Below are positions 1 to 6,549 of a DNA stretch of 17,884 nucleotides, piece by piece. Both the position numbers and the translations under genes were made by a program. This DNA comes from an uncultured Clostridia bacterium (lineage in GTDB: Bacteria; Bacillota_A; Clostridia; Christensenellales; Aristaeellaceae). Numbering within the stretch: position 1 is the first letter of the stretch; each line of letters opens with the position of its first letter. The stretch covers positions 1 to 17,884 of the forward strand of contig CAKUDW010000016.1 of assembly GCA_934645275.1 (NCBI GenBank), read 5' to 3'. The notes beneath the pieces are model-generated. The model had not been told where the DNA came from, did not search any database, and saw only the letters and a program-made list of their open reading frames with translations.

Positions 1-8
1 TGCGCCCG

Positions 9-72
9 GAAATCTGAAGGATTTCAGCAAAAACTGGTGAGGGTGGCAGTGGCGGGGGAGCTTGCTTCCCCG
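9..72. repeat. Two small inverted repeats at window edge
   Basis: This non-coding stretch lies downstream of the esterase gene. It contains GAAATC (9-14) facing GATTTC (20-25), and a 7-bp stem CGGGGGA (53-59) facing TTCCCCG (66-72) with a 6-base loop and one wobble pair. Together with the two larger hairpins at 80-139 it makes four hairpins in about 130 bp. It may be a REP-like intergenic element or the trailer of a gene lying left of the window; sequence alone does not decide. Confidence 0.35.
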
Positions 73-79
73 TCCACAG

Positions 80-139
80 GCTTGTCAAAACCTTTTTTGA
101 CAAGCTGAGCTGCGGCGCTTCTTACAGAGCGCCGCAGCT
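80..139 (-). terminator. Double hairpin closing the sugar operon
   Basis: There are two perfect inverted repeats right after the esterase stop codon. The first has a 12-bp GC-rich stem (108-119 with 128-139, 8-base loop). The second has an 11-bp stem (80-90 with 95-105, 4-base loop) whose A/T tract forms part of the stem. Neither has a separate U-run after a GC stem, so this is not a textbook intrinsic terminator. Its position, five bases after the stop of the last operon gene, supports a role in 3'-end formation or mRNA stability. Confidence 0.5.
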
Positions 140-143
140 AATT

Positions 144-803
144 CTATTTAAATATATCGCGCACAATTTCCGCTACGCGCCTACCGAGCGCTGCGTGACC
201 AGCTTCATTTATGTGAACGCAATCTGCATCATCCGCAGTAATAAAAGCGGAAGCATCCAGAAAGCGCGCGCCGCATGCCGCAGCGACTTTTGCATACTGT
301 TGCGGCAAAGCCGCGCACTTTTCAATGGATTGCTGTTCGAATTCTTCGCCGGGCCAGGCATTCATAATTCCCTTGCCCAGGGCAGGCGGTGCAACAATCA
401 ATATCTCCGGCGCCGCGCCGCGCATGCCGTAGCCACCCTTTTGGATGCGCTCTGCAATGCTCTGTACGCCGCGCGCAATCAGCAGCGGCGTCAGCCCCAG
501 AAAGCCCTTCAAATCGTTCGTGCCGAGCATTAGCACCACCATATCCACGGGCATTTTGGTTAGCATACAGGTATCGATATACTTCAAGCCATTTCGGTGC
601 ACATCCTGCGGATCGTCCACAAAGGTGGTTCGGCCATTCAGTCCCTCTTCCTCCACGCGAAATTGCGCCCCGAGTTCGCGCTGAAGCACGCCCGTCCAGC
701 GCACGTCCGGCGCAAAACGATTCACCGACCAATCCGAAGGCATGTCGCGTTTAGGCATGAAACCCCAGGTATTCGAATCACCGTAGCAAACAATTGTCTT
801 CAT
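144..803 (-). CDS. SGNH/GDSL esterase, MsAcT-like arylesterase/acyltransferase
   Basis: This is a 219-residue SGNH hydrolase with all family blocks. They are GDSN with nucleophile Ser10, the oxyanion Gly in GLNG (about 57), GTND with Asn96, and the DCVH catalytic pair Asp194/His197. The segments RFAPDVRWTGVL and MLGTND closely resemble, from memory, the Mycobacterium smegmatis arylesterase/acyltransferase MsAcT, so hydrolysis or transfer of small acyl esters is likely. There is no signal peptide, so it should be cytoplasmic. It is the last gene of the sugar operon, five bases after the TIM-barrel gene, with an AGAGG ribosome site inside that gene's end. In this context it may remove acetyl or other acyl groups from imported sugars; that is inference. 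The natural substrate is unknown. Confidence 0.85.
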   Translation of the reverse strand: MKTIVCYGDSNTWGFMPKRDMPSDWSVNRFAPDVRWTGVLQRELGAQFRVEEEGLNGRTTFVDDPQDVHRNGLKYIDTCMLTKMPVDMVVLMLGTNDLKGFLGLTPLLIARGVQSIAERIQKGGYGMRGAAPEILIVAPPALGKGIMNAWPGEEFEQQSIEKCAALPQQYAKVAAACGARFLDASAFITADDADCVHINEAGHAALGRRVAEIVRDIFK

Positions 804-808
804 GGCAT

Positions 809-1687
809 TTACCTCTGCGCCGCCAGCGCTTTCATACGATTATAGCCCTCGGCAATGACCTTCACCACTTCTTCGGCAGGCATTTTGCGGAAATCATTGT
901 AGATGGGATTAATCGGCTCGCTGATCACCGGGCCGGTATAGCCGCACTTCTCAAAAAGCTTCCACGGCGTTACCGCGTCAATGACACCGGTGGTCATGGG
1001 CATAGCTCGCGTCAAATCAAGTTGCTCCTTCGGGCCCTTACCCGCAATGCCATCGTTGATGTGGAAGCATACCATGCGGTCCACATGGCGAGAGGCATAA
1101 TACAAATCGTCCATTTCAGCGCCGCTTCCGGTGAACCAATGGAAGGTATCAAACAGGAAGCCCAACTCAGGATCAATGGTATCCGCCAGCGCGCGCTGAC
1201 CGGAAATGGTGTGTATAAAGGGATATTTAAAGGAATTGCGCAGATCCCACGGTCCGAGGAATTCGTTGCCGTAAAGAATGCCGTGATCCTTCATGACGCG
1301 CTGAATCTGGCCGATACGAATGCGATGCCATTCGAAGTTGGCTTCGTAATCGCGCTCATTGCTACCGGAGAAGATGTGGTTGTAGGAATACTTCACACCC
1401 ATTTTTTCACCGGTTTCCGCCCAGATTTTCAGCTTTTCAATACCCGCGTCGAACATTTCATCATCCACGTTGAAGGCCAGAAAATCCACCGGTGTGGGCA
1501 ACAGCCCCCATTCAAGTCCGGCGTCATGAACGCACTTCGCGGCCTCACGCGCCGCCTTCGGGTTCTCAAGCAGCTCAGCAGGTGGATTGATGCCGCCAAT
1601 GCCATGCTTCACCAGCAGCGGCACGAGTTCCTGTACGCTGATTTTCACTTTATAAAAAGCTTCGCTCGCATCAAATACAGTATACAT
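809..1687 (-). CDS. Sugar phosphate isomerase/epimerase family TIM-barrel protein
   Basis: This 292-residue protein is of the xylose-isomerase-like (AP endonuclease 2) TIM-barrel family. That family includes sugar epimerases, inosose dehydratases and dehydroshikimate dehydratases. The expected metal ligands occur in order at the ends of late strands: Glu142 in GNEF, Asp180 in LFDTFHW, His209 in CFHIND and Glu257 in ISEPIN. The divalent-metal site therefore looks complete. The ATG start overlaps the stop of the preceding paralogue by one base (TAATG) and follows a good GGAGG site, which implies translational coupling. It probably interconverts or dehydrates a sugar or polyol delivered by the ABC transporter. 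The reaction cannot be assigned from sequence. Confidence 0.82.
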   Translation of the reverse strand: MYTVFDASEAFYKVKISVQELVPLLVKHGIGGINPPAELLENPKAAREAAKCVHDAGLEWGLLPTPVDFLAFNVDDEMFDAGIEKLKIWAETGEKMGVKYSYNHIFSGSNERDYEANFEWHRIRIGQIQRVMKDHGILYGNEFLGPWDLRNSFKYPFIHTISGQRALADTIDPELGFLFDTFHWFTGSGAEMDDLYYASRHVDRMVCFHINDGIAGKGPKEQLDLTRAMPMTTGVIDAVTPWKLFEKCGYTGPVISEPINPIYNDFRKMPAEEVVKVIAEGYNRMKALAAQR

Positions 1688-2550
1688 TATTTTCCTCCGT
1701 TTCTCTTATTCTCCAGGCGACGCAGATAGTCTACGGATTTCGGAATCTCATCTTCGTGCTTGGTGCCGTGGATAATCATGCCATCGTGATAATTAATCTT
1801 ATCCAGTTCGTCAAGGAAGAAGGGAAAATCTACAATACCGTTGCCGGTATAAGTGAAACTAATGCCATCGCTTTCCTTAATGTCCTTGCCGTGTGCAATA
1901 ACCACATATTCGCCCAGCAGATCAAAACCATGACGGATCACATCGCGAACATTGGACTTGTATGCATTGCCAACGGAAAACAGATTTGCGCAGTCCATGA
2001 TGACGCGCAGCCGCGGCGACTGCATTTCCTTAATCAGGCGAAGTACCTTTTCAGGAGAATTGCACACATTAGAGGCCTCCGTTTCAAGGCCGAGTACCAC
2101 ATCATACTTTTCAGCATCCGCCAACGCCTTTTCAACACTTACGAGCATATCGCGCCAGGCGTCCTCGTCGTTGTTATTCGGATGCGGAACCCACATACAT
2201 TCGCGGGTACGCGTTCCCGTACACAGGGATACGATACTTCCGCCCAGGAACTGCGCGGCACGGCAGATACCGCCGAAGCGGCGCGCGCCCTCTTCACGCA
2301 CGGCGGCGTCCGGATGTGCCATGTTGTAGGTGCCATTTACCACGGTGACTTTTACGCCGTTTTTATCCGCCTGCGCACGGCATTCGGCCAGCAGCGCATC
2401 CGGAATATCGGCAGGCACTTCTTCGCCCAACACGGACAGAAAATCAAACTGCACCTGTGTAAATCCGTAGTTTTTGATTTTTTCAAACAGCTCCGCAGGC
2501 GTTGCCGCGGCGACCTCGGGGGTAAAAATACCCAAGCTCATGTTCTCCAT
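1687..2550 (-). CDS. Second sugar isomerase/epimerase-like TIM-barrel protein
   Basis: This is a 287-residue xylose-isomerase-like TIM barrel and a divergent paralogue of the next gene in the operon. Candidate metal ligands are Glu156 (GLETEAS), Asp186 (IMDCANL) and His220 (IAHGKD). The usual fourth Glu near the C-terminus is not obvious; that region reads IIHGTKHEDE, so His261 or Glu266 may take its place. Two starts are possible: ATG at 2550 (AAAGGA upstream) or an in-frame ATG at 2541 with GGAG close by. The longer form is given. It lies 52 bp after the permease gene with no clear terminator between, and is coupled to the following gene. Two such enzymes in a row suggest two successive isomerase or dehydratase steps on one substrate. 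Confidence 0.8.
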   Translation of the reverse strand: MENMSLGIFTPEVAAATPAELFEKIKNYGFTQVQFDFLSVLGEEVPADIPDALLAECRAQADKNGVKVTVVNGTYNMAHPDAAVREEGARRFGGICRAAQFLGGSIVSLCTGTRTRECMWVPHPNNNDEDAWRDMLVSVEKALADAEKYDVVLGLETEASNVCNSPEKVLRLIKEMQSPRLRVIMDCANLFSVGNAYKSNVRDVIRHGFDLLGEYVVIAHGKDIKESDGISFTYTGNGIVDFPFFLDELDKINYHDGMIIHGTKHEDEIPKSVDYLRRLENKRNGGK

Positions 2551-2602
2551 CGTCTTTTCGTCCTTTCATTTTATAGGTATCCGTATATTCTACAGCGCCA
2601 TC

Positions 2603-3574
2603 TTAATTATCGGCGCTGGTGTTCGCGCCCTGGAATGCTACGGCCACAATGATGATAACGCCCTTCACCAGCCCAGTCAGGAAGGGATCAATCTTGGCGG
2701 CGATCAGGATCGTAGAAATGATCTGCATCATGACCGCGCCCAGAAAGGTGCCGATCACGCGGCCACGGCCGCCGTTCATGGAAGTGCCGCCAATGGCGAC
2801 CGCCGCGATGGCGTCCAATTCGTAGCCGGAGCCGGCATTCGACGCCGTTACAGAGGACATGCGTGAGGCCAGCAGGAACGAGGACAACCCCGAAAGCAGA
2901 CCCACAAAGGCAAACACGAACATCTTGACTCTGCGTGTCTTTACGCCGGCCAGGCTCGCGGCATGCTCATTGGAACCCACGGCATAGATATAGCGGCCGG
3001 TCTTAGTGCGCCGCAGCAGAAAGCCCGTAATCAGCGCGACGGCGATGAAAAACAGTGGAAGGTGCGGCACCACGCCAAAGAGTTTGCCCGTGGCAATGGC
3101 GCTGTAAGGGCGCAACACTTCCCTGCCTACGGTAAAAGGACCACCCTGGCCAATCTGCGTAATGACCGAGCGGTAGATACACTGCGTAGCCAACGTAGCA
3201 ATAAAGGCCGCCAGCTTCATATAGGCCACCAGCGCGCCATTAACTGCGCCCAGCAGCATACCGAATATCAGGCAGAACATCAACATCAGAAAGATACTGC
3301 CTGTCTGGTTGAGAATCAACACACCCAGACCAGCTGTCAGCGATACCGCTGAGCCGACAGACAGATCGATCTGACCGGAAATAATAACCATGGTCATGCC
3401 ACAGGCGATAATGCCCGTGATGGCTGAATTGGACAGCAACGTCATCAGATTGGTGTACCTTAAAAACTTGGGGTTGAAATACAGGGCGATGATCGCCAGA
3501 ATCAGAAATGAGAACACAAAGCTGTAATCGCTCAGTAGGCGCTTGAGTATCCGCTTTACACCATTATCTTTCAT
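2603..3574 (-). CDS. Sugar ABC transporter permease, RbsC family
   Basis: This 323-residue, highly hydrophobic protein has many membrane helices. It carries the RbsC/XylH/AraH hallmarks GQIDLSVGS (67-75) and a cytoplasmic AIGGTSMNGGRG segment near the C-terminus that contacts the ATPase. It would form the membrane channel of a ribose-type importer. An in-frame extension up to 3610 exists, but the ATG at 3574 is preferred: it is preceded by AAAGGCGG at good spacing, lies four bases from the ATPase stop, and gives the family N-terminus. The neighbours are the ATPase and the binding protein. Family membership is secure, but specificity (pentose, hexose, inositol or other polyol) is not readable here. 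Confidence 0.93.
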   Translation of the reverse strand: MKDNGVKRILKRLLSDYSFVFSFLILAIIALYFNPKFLRYTNLMTLLSNSAITGIIACGMTMVIISGQIDLSVGSAVSLTAGLGVLILNQTGSIFLMLMFCLIFGMLLGAVNGALVAYMKLAAFIATLATQCIYRSVITQIGQGGPFTVGREVLRPYSAIATGKLFGVVPHLPLFFIAVALITGFLLRRTKTGRYIYAVGSNEHAASLAGVKTRRVKMFVFAFVGLLSGLSSFLLASRMSSVTASNAGSGYELDAIAAVAIGGTSMNGGRGRVIGTFLGAVMMQIISTILIAAKIDPFLTGLVKGVIIIVAVAFQGANTSADN

Positions 3575-3578
3575 TGAA

Positions 3579-5072
3579 TTATTCCGCCTTTCCGCCCGAG
3601 CCCGTGGCATAGTGCATCATGTTGGCCTCGTCAAATTCATCACGTTCAAATATCCTCGCAATCCTGCCCATATACATCACGGCGCAGCGATCGGCAATTT
3701 TCACAATTTCGGGATATTCAGAAGTGAACACGATCATGCTCACCCCCTGGCTCGCCAGCTGATTGATCAGCTTGTAGATTTCGAACTTTGCGCCCACGTC
3801 AATGCCCTGGGTAGGATTATCAAAGATATATACCTTTGATTTCAACTCCAGCCAGCGGCTAATGATGACCTTTTGCTGGTTGCCGCCAGACAGCGCCGTA
3901 ATCTCCAGTTTGGGCGAAGCCGCCTTTATGGCAAGTTGCTGCCGATTCTTCTGATAGTCATCTAACTGTTTCCTGTGCCGAATGATATAGTCGCGCCTGG
4001 AATAGACGTAATCCGCAATGTGCATGTTGTCCAGCAGATTCATATTGCGAATAATCGAACGTTCCTTGCGGTTGCGCTGCACCATGCCAATACCCGAACG
4101 CATCACCTGCGAAATGGACTTGTAGCGCACAGGTTTGTCTTCCAGATAGACCCTGCCACCGGTCAGCTTGCGCACACCAAACAGCGCCTCGGCGAGCTCG
4201 CCGCGCCCGTCGCCCTGAAGCCCAGAAAACACCAGCACTTCACCGCGATGCAATTCAAAGGATACGTTGCTGAAGTAGCCTCCACATGAAATGTTTTCCG
4301 CGCGAAGAATCACATCGCCAACATTGGATTCCTTCTCAATCACATCCGACACATGCTGACCTACGAGCATCGCCGTAGCCTGTTTTTCATCGATATCCGC
4401 AAAATTGCCGCTGGCGATGAATTTGCCGTCGCGCAGCACGGTGTAACGGTCGCATATTTCAAAAAGCTCGGGCATCTTGTGCGAAATATAAATCATGCTT
4501 ACGCCTTCGCACTTGAGCTGTCGCATAATTTCAAACAGATTGCTGATCTCTTGCTCGCTCAACGCCGTCGTAGGCTCATCCATGATGATCATCTTTGCGT
4601 CATACAGGAGCGCTCTGGCAATTTCAATCAGCTGCTTCTGTGAGGTATCCAGCCGGCCCACCACACAGTCAGGGCTCAGATCCTCCAGATGTACCCTGCG
4701 CAGCGCTTCCGCCGCGCGGCGGCGCATGGCCTTCCTATCCGTCAACCCTAGCGATGTAGTGAGCTCATCGCCAAGGAACAGATTCTCGTATACCTTCAAA
4801 TCGTTTATCAGGTTCAGTTCCTGATGAATGAAGCGGATGCCGCATTGCGCGGCCTTGCGTTCGTTCAATCCGGTAATATCTTCGCCGTCAAAAATCACAC
4901 TACCGGCGGTCGGAACGTATACGCCGCCCAGAATATTCATCAGTGTACTTTTGCCCGCGCCGTTTTCGCCCATCAGGCCATGGATTTCGCCCTTCCCCAC
5001 GCTGAAGTTCACATTGTCCAGCGCCAGCGACTGGCCAAACCGCATGCTTATGTCTCGCATTTCCAGATACAT
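3579..5072 (-). CDS. Sugar ABC transporter two-domain ATPase, RbsA/MglA family
   Basis: This 497-residue protein has two fused ABC domains, as usual for ribose-type importers. Domain 1 has Walker A GENGAGKS (35-42), Q-loop Gln84, a signature-like LDTSQ (141-145), Walker B MIIMDE with Glu166, and His198. Domain 2 has the degenerate Walker A typical of the family (GLQGDGRGE, about 284-292), signature LSGGN (394-398) and Walker B ending FDNPTQ. There Asn419 replaces the catalytic Glu that RbsA-type proteins usually keep, so domain 2 probably binds but hydrolyses poorly. The start at 5072 follows AAGAGGA; a longer in-frame ORF to 5171 runs through the intercistronic hairpin and is rejected. It would energise uptake with the adjacent permease. 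Confidence 0.93.
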   Translation of the reverse strand: MYLEMRDISMRFGQSLALDNVNFSVGKGEIHGLMGENGAGKSTLMNILGGVYVPTAGSVIFDGEDITGLNERKAAQCGIRFIHQELNLINDLKVYENLFLGDELTTSLGLTDRKAMRRRAAEALRRVHLEDLSPDCVVGRLDTSQKQLIEIARALLYDAKMIIMDEPTTALSEQEISNLFEIMRQLKCEGVSMIYISHKMPELFEICDRYTVLRDGKFIASGNFADIDEKQATAMLVGQHVSDVIEKESNVGDVILRAENISCGGYFSNVSFELHRGEVLVFSGLQGDGRGELAEALFGVRKLTGGRVYLEDKPVRYKSISQVMRSGIGMVQRNRKERSIIRNMNLLDNMHIADYVYSRRDYIIRHRKQLDDYQKNRQQLAIKAASPKLEITALSGGNQQKVIISRWLELKSKVYIFDNPTQGIDVGAKFEIYKLINQLASQGVSMIVFTSEYPEIVKIADRCAVMYMGRIARIFERDEFDEANMMHYATGSGGKAE

Positions 5073-5130
5073 GGCAATCCTCTTTTCCCTTATATTAGGA
5101 ATGGAAGCGTTTGAACTGTGGGTGACCGCA

Positions 5131-5151
5131 GCGCGGAAAGCACTTCCGCGC
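5131..5151 (-). promoter_or_regulatory. Intercistronic hairpin between binding protein and ATPase
   Basis: A perfect 8-bp GC-rich stem (5131-5138 with 5144-5151, 5-base loop) lies in the 123-bp gap after the binding-protein gene. No U-run follows, so it is more likely an mRNA-stabilising or partial attenuation structure than a full terminator. Such elements often let the binding protein be made in excess over the membrane components; applying that here is inference. Confidence 0.5.
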
Positions 5152-5195
5152 CCCGGCCGCCCGTGCGTCAAGCCGCCGCCTGATATTTACCTGAA

Positions 5196-6209
5196 TTATT
5201 CAGCGTCCGGATAGCGGAACTTGTATTCGTCGCTTTGGCGATATTCTGCTTCATTCTCCAGATCGATCTGCTCCACAGGAACCAGGTGCATGCCGGTTTC
5301 GCCAGAACCATACATGATGCCGACCGTCAGATCCACGCACTGACGGATCATGCCCGGCGCATAGGTGTTGGTCATCAGGTGAATGCCGTAGTTGTCCAGG
5401 CTGGGCTGCATGGCATCCAGCACGTCCTTCATGCCGCCAACGCCAATCAGCACTTCGATGTTCAATTCCGCATCGCCCTGATACTGCGCGATCGCATCCA
5501 GGATGCCCAGCGTCGGTTCGTCATCGTGGGTGTAGATGAAGGAGACCTTTTCAATATCCTCCTTGGGGGTATTGCTCAACCAGTCGGTCATATCGTTGTA
5601 GCCGGTTTCGCGAGACCACATCGTCAGGAAAGACTGCACAACTTCGACATTGTCGCCCTTGTTGTCCATGAAGCTTTCCGTTCTTTCAACGGCTGCCTGG
5701 GAGGTGTCGCCCTGGAATTCCAGGCCGTAGATGGTTTCGCCCGCGGCAATGCGATCTGCAAAGTAATTCTTAATGTAATTCGCAGCGCCAGTGCCCACGG
5801 CGATCTGGTCGCCGGTCATTTCAGCGGTAGCTTCGAGATCTGGAATCATGCGATCGTACACAACCAGCGGAATCTCACGTTCCACGATCATGCTGGCAGC
5901 ATTGTACAAGGGCGCGCCATCGATGGGCCAGAGCATGATGACGTCAAATTCGTACATGTCCAGCGCCGTCATAATCTGGCTCATCTGCTCAGAAGCCTCG
6001 GCGGTGTTGTAGAGCACATAGTCGAAATCTGCGTGTGATTCACGAGTGAGTTCAAGCGCACCCTTGGCCTGTTCGATGGATTCGGCGGTAAAGCCATGGT
6101 CCGCACTGGGCATGAACACGCCGAGCAGTTTCGTTTCTTCGGCCTGCACACACAGCGCAAACGATGCAACGAACACCAGAGCCAGAATCAGGGTCATCAG
6201 TTTCTTCAT
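5196..6209 (-). CDS. Sugar-binding protein of ribose-type ABC importer
   Basis: This is a 337-residue periplasmic-binding-protein-like sugar receptor (type I fold, RbsB/XylF-like). The N-terminus MKKLMTLILALVFVASFALC is a signal peptide with an AxA-like site at VQA23/EE. There is a Cys at 20, but the FALC context is a poor lipobox, so a lipid anchor is doubtful. The mature part begins LLGVFMPSADHGF, typical of the first beta strand, and has a D-containing hinge segment (THDDEPTLG). The ATG at 6209 is preferred over 6236 because AAGGAGG precedes it at ideal distance. It is the first gene of the operon, behind a consensus promoter and a leader of about 200 nt. It captures the sugar outside the membrane and delivers it to the permease. 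Confidence 0.9.
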   Translation of the reverse strand: MKKLMTLILALVFVASFALCVQAEETKLLGVFMPSADHGFTAESIEQAKGALELTRESHADFDYVLYNTAEASEQMSQIMTALDMYEFDVIMLWPIDGAPLYNAASMIVEREIPLVVYDRMIPDLEATAEMTGDQIAVGTGAANYIKNYFADRIAAGETIYGLEFQGDTSQAAVERTESFMDNKGDNVEVVQSFLTMWSRETGYNDMTDWLSNTPKEDIEKVSFIYTHDDEPTLGILDAIAQYQGDAELNIEVLIGVGGMKDVLDAMQPSLDNYGIHLMTNTYAPGMIRQCVDLTVGIMYGSGETGMHLVPVEQIDLENEAEYRQSDEYKFRYPDAE

Positions 6210-6234
6210 TTGAGATTTCCTCCTTTTCATTATC

Positions 6235-6259
6235 ATGATCCGGAATGTTTCCGGTTCAT
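6235..6259. promoter_or_regulatory. 25-bp palindrome upstream of binding-protein gene
   Basis: An interrupted palindrome is centred at 6247: ATGA-T-CCGGAA-TGT-TTCCGG-T-TCAT. Ten of eleven base pairs match around a 3-base centre. It lies about 25 bp before the binding-protein start, next to its ribosome site. As DNA it is a candidate operator; as RNA it is a stable hairpin just 5' of the Shine-Dalgarno. The two readings cannot be separated by sequence. Confidence 0.6.
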
Positions 6260-6290
6260 ATCAAAGCTGTTCGATAGATCATCCGTTTTT

Positions 6291-6304
6291 CATTTTGTTA
6301 CATT
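6291..6304. promoter_or_regulatory. Downstream copy of 14-bp CATTTTG repeat (candidate operator)
   Basis: CATTTTGTTACATT at 6291-6304 is an exact copy of 6454-6467, 163 bp away. It sits in the transcribed leader of the operon, about 107-120 bases after the predicted start site. Its partner sits just upstream of the -35 box. A distant pair flanking a promoter is the usual geometry for regulator-mediated looping. Confidence 0.5.
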
Positions 6305-6417
6305 CTTCACACATGCGGCGTGATGTAATAAAATCATCCATTATTTCAATCATCCGACGGAATAGTTGGGATATGCGCCACTTTTTCATCAATTTTCGCA
6401 TTTCAACCTTCAAATAC

Positions 6418-6446
6418 ATTATATTTGCAGAGATTCAGTCTGTCAA
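6418..6446 (-). promoter_or_regulatory. Consensus promoter of the sugar operon
   Basis: On the minus strand there is a perfect sigma-70/sigma-A type promoter: TTGACA (6446-6441), a 17-bp spacer, and TATAAT (6423-6418). The predicted start is near 6411, giving a leader of about 200 nt before the binding-protein gene. A promoter matching consensus at all 12 positions would be very active unless repressed, which fits control by the divergent LacI-family regulator. Confidence 0.85.
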
Positions 6447-6453
6447 CTCGTTA

Positions 6454-6507
6454 CATTTTGTTACATTTATCATGACGCATCTTGCATTTTGCGGCATTTT
6501 GTGTCAT
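6454..6507. promoter_or_regulatory. Phased CATTTTG-N3-CAT repeats (candidate regulator sites)
   Basis: Copies of CATTTTG-NNN-CAT begin at 6454, 6485 and 6495 (a further one is at 6291). CATTT starts fall at 6454, 6464, 6485 and 6495, i.e. steps of 10, 21 and 10 bp, so all face the same side of the helix. The 6454 copy lies about 8 bp upstream of the operon -35 box; the other two overlap the -35 and spacer of the lacI promoter. Binding here could control both divergent promoters. Confidence 0.5.
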
Positions 6508-6510
6508 AAT
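6482..6510 (+). promoter_or_regulatory. Promoter of the LacI-family regulator gene
   Basis: TTGCAT (6482-6487), a 17-bp spacer and CATAAT (6505-6510) give a good sigma-A promoter with a start near 6517, about 33 bases before the TTG start codon. Seven-base arms TGACGCA (6473-6479) and TGCGTCA (6514-6520) flank it exactly, and CATTTTG repeats overlap it, so autoregulation is plausible. Confidence 0.75.
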
Positions 6511-6549
6511 ACTTGCGTCAGTTTTCAAGCGGGAAGGGATGAATAGAAC

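Noticed and set aside
794..1729. Long plus-strand open frame of 311 codons opposite the TIM-barrel gene
   Set aside because: It lies antisense to a gene with clear family motifs, and its product resembles nothing and has skewed composition. It is a shadow of the strong codon bias of the real gene.
1756..2652. Plus-strand open frame opposite the second TIM-barrel gene
   Set aside because: It is antisense to a supported gene and has no recognisable domain or ribosome site.
5073..5171. N-terminal extension of the sugar ABC ATPase
   Set aside because: The extra 33 residues come from the intercistronic hairpin region and match no family N-terminus. The ATG at 5072 has a good ribosome site.
5235..6038. 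His-rich plus-strand frame opposite the binding-protein gene
   Set aside because: It is antisense; its His-rich composition is that expected from reading a biased coding strand backwards.
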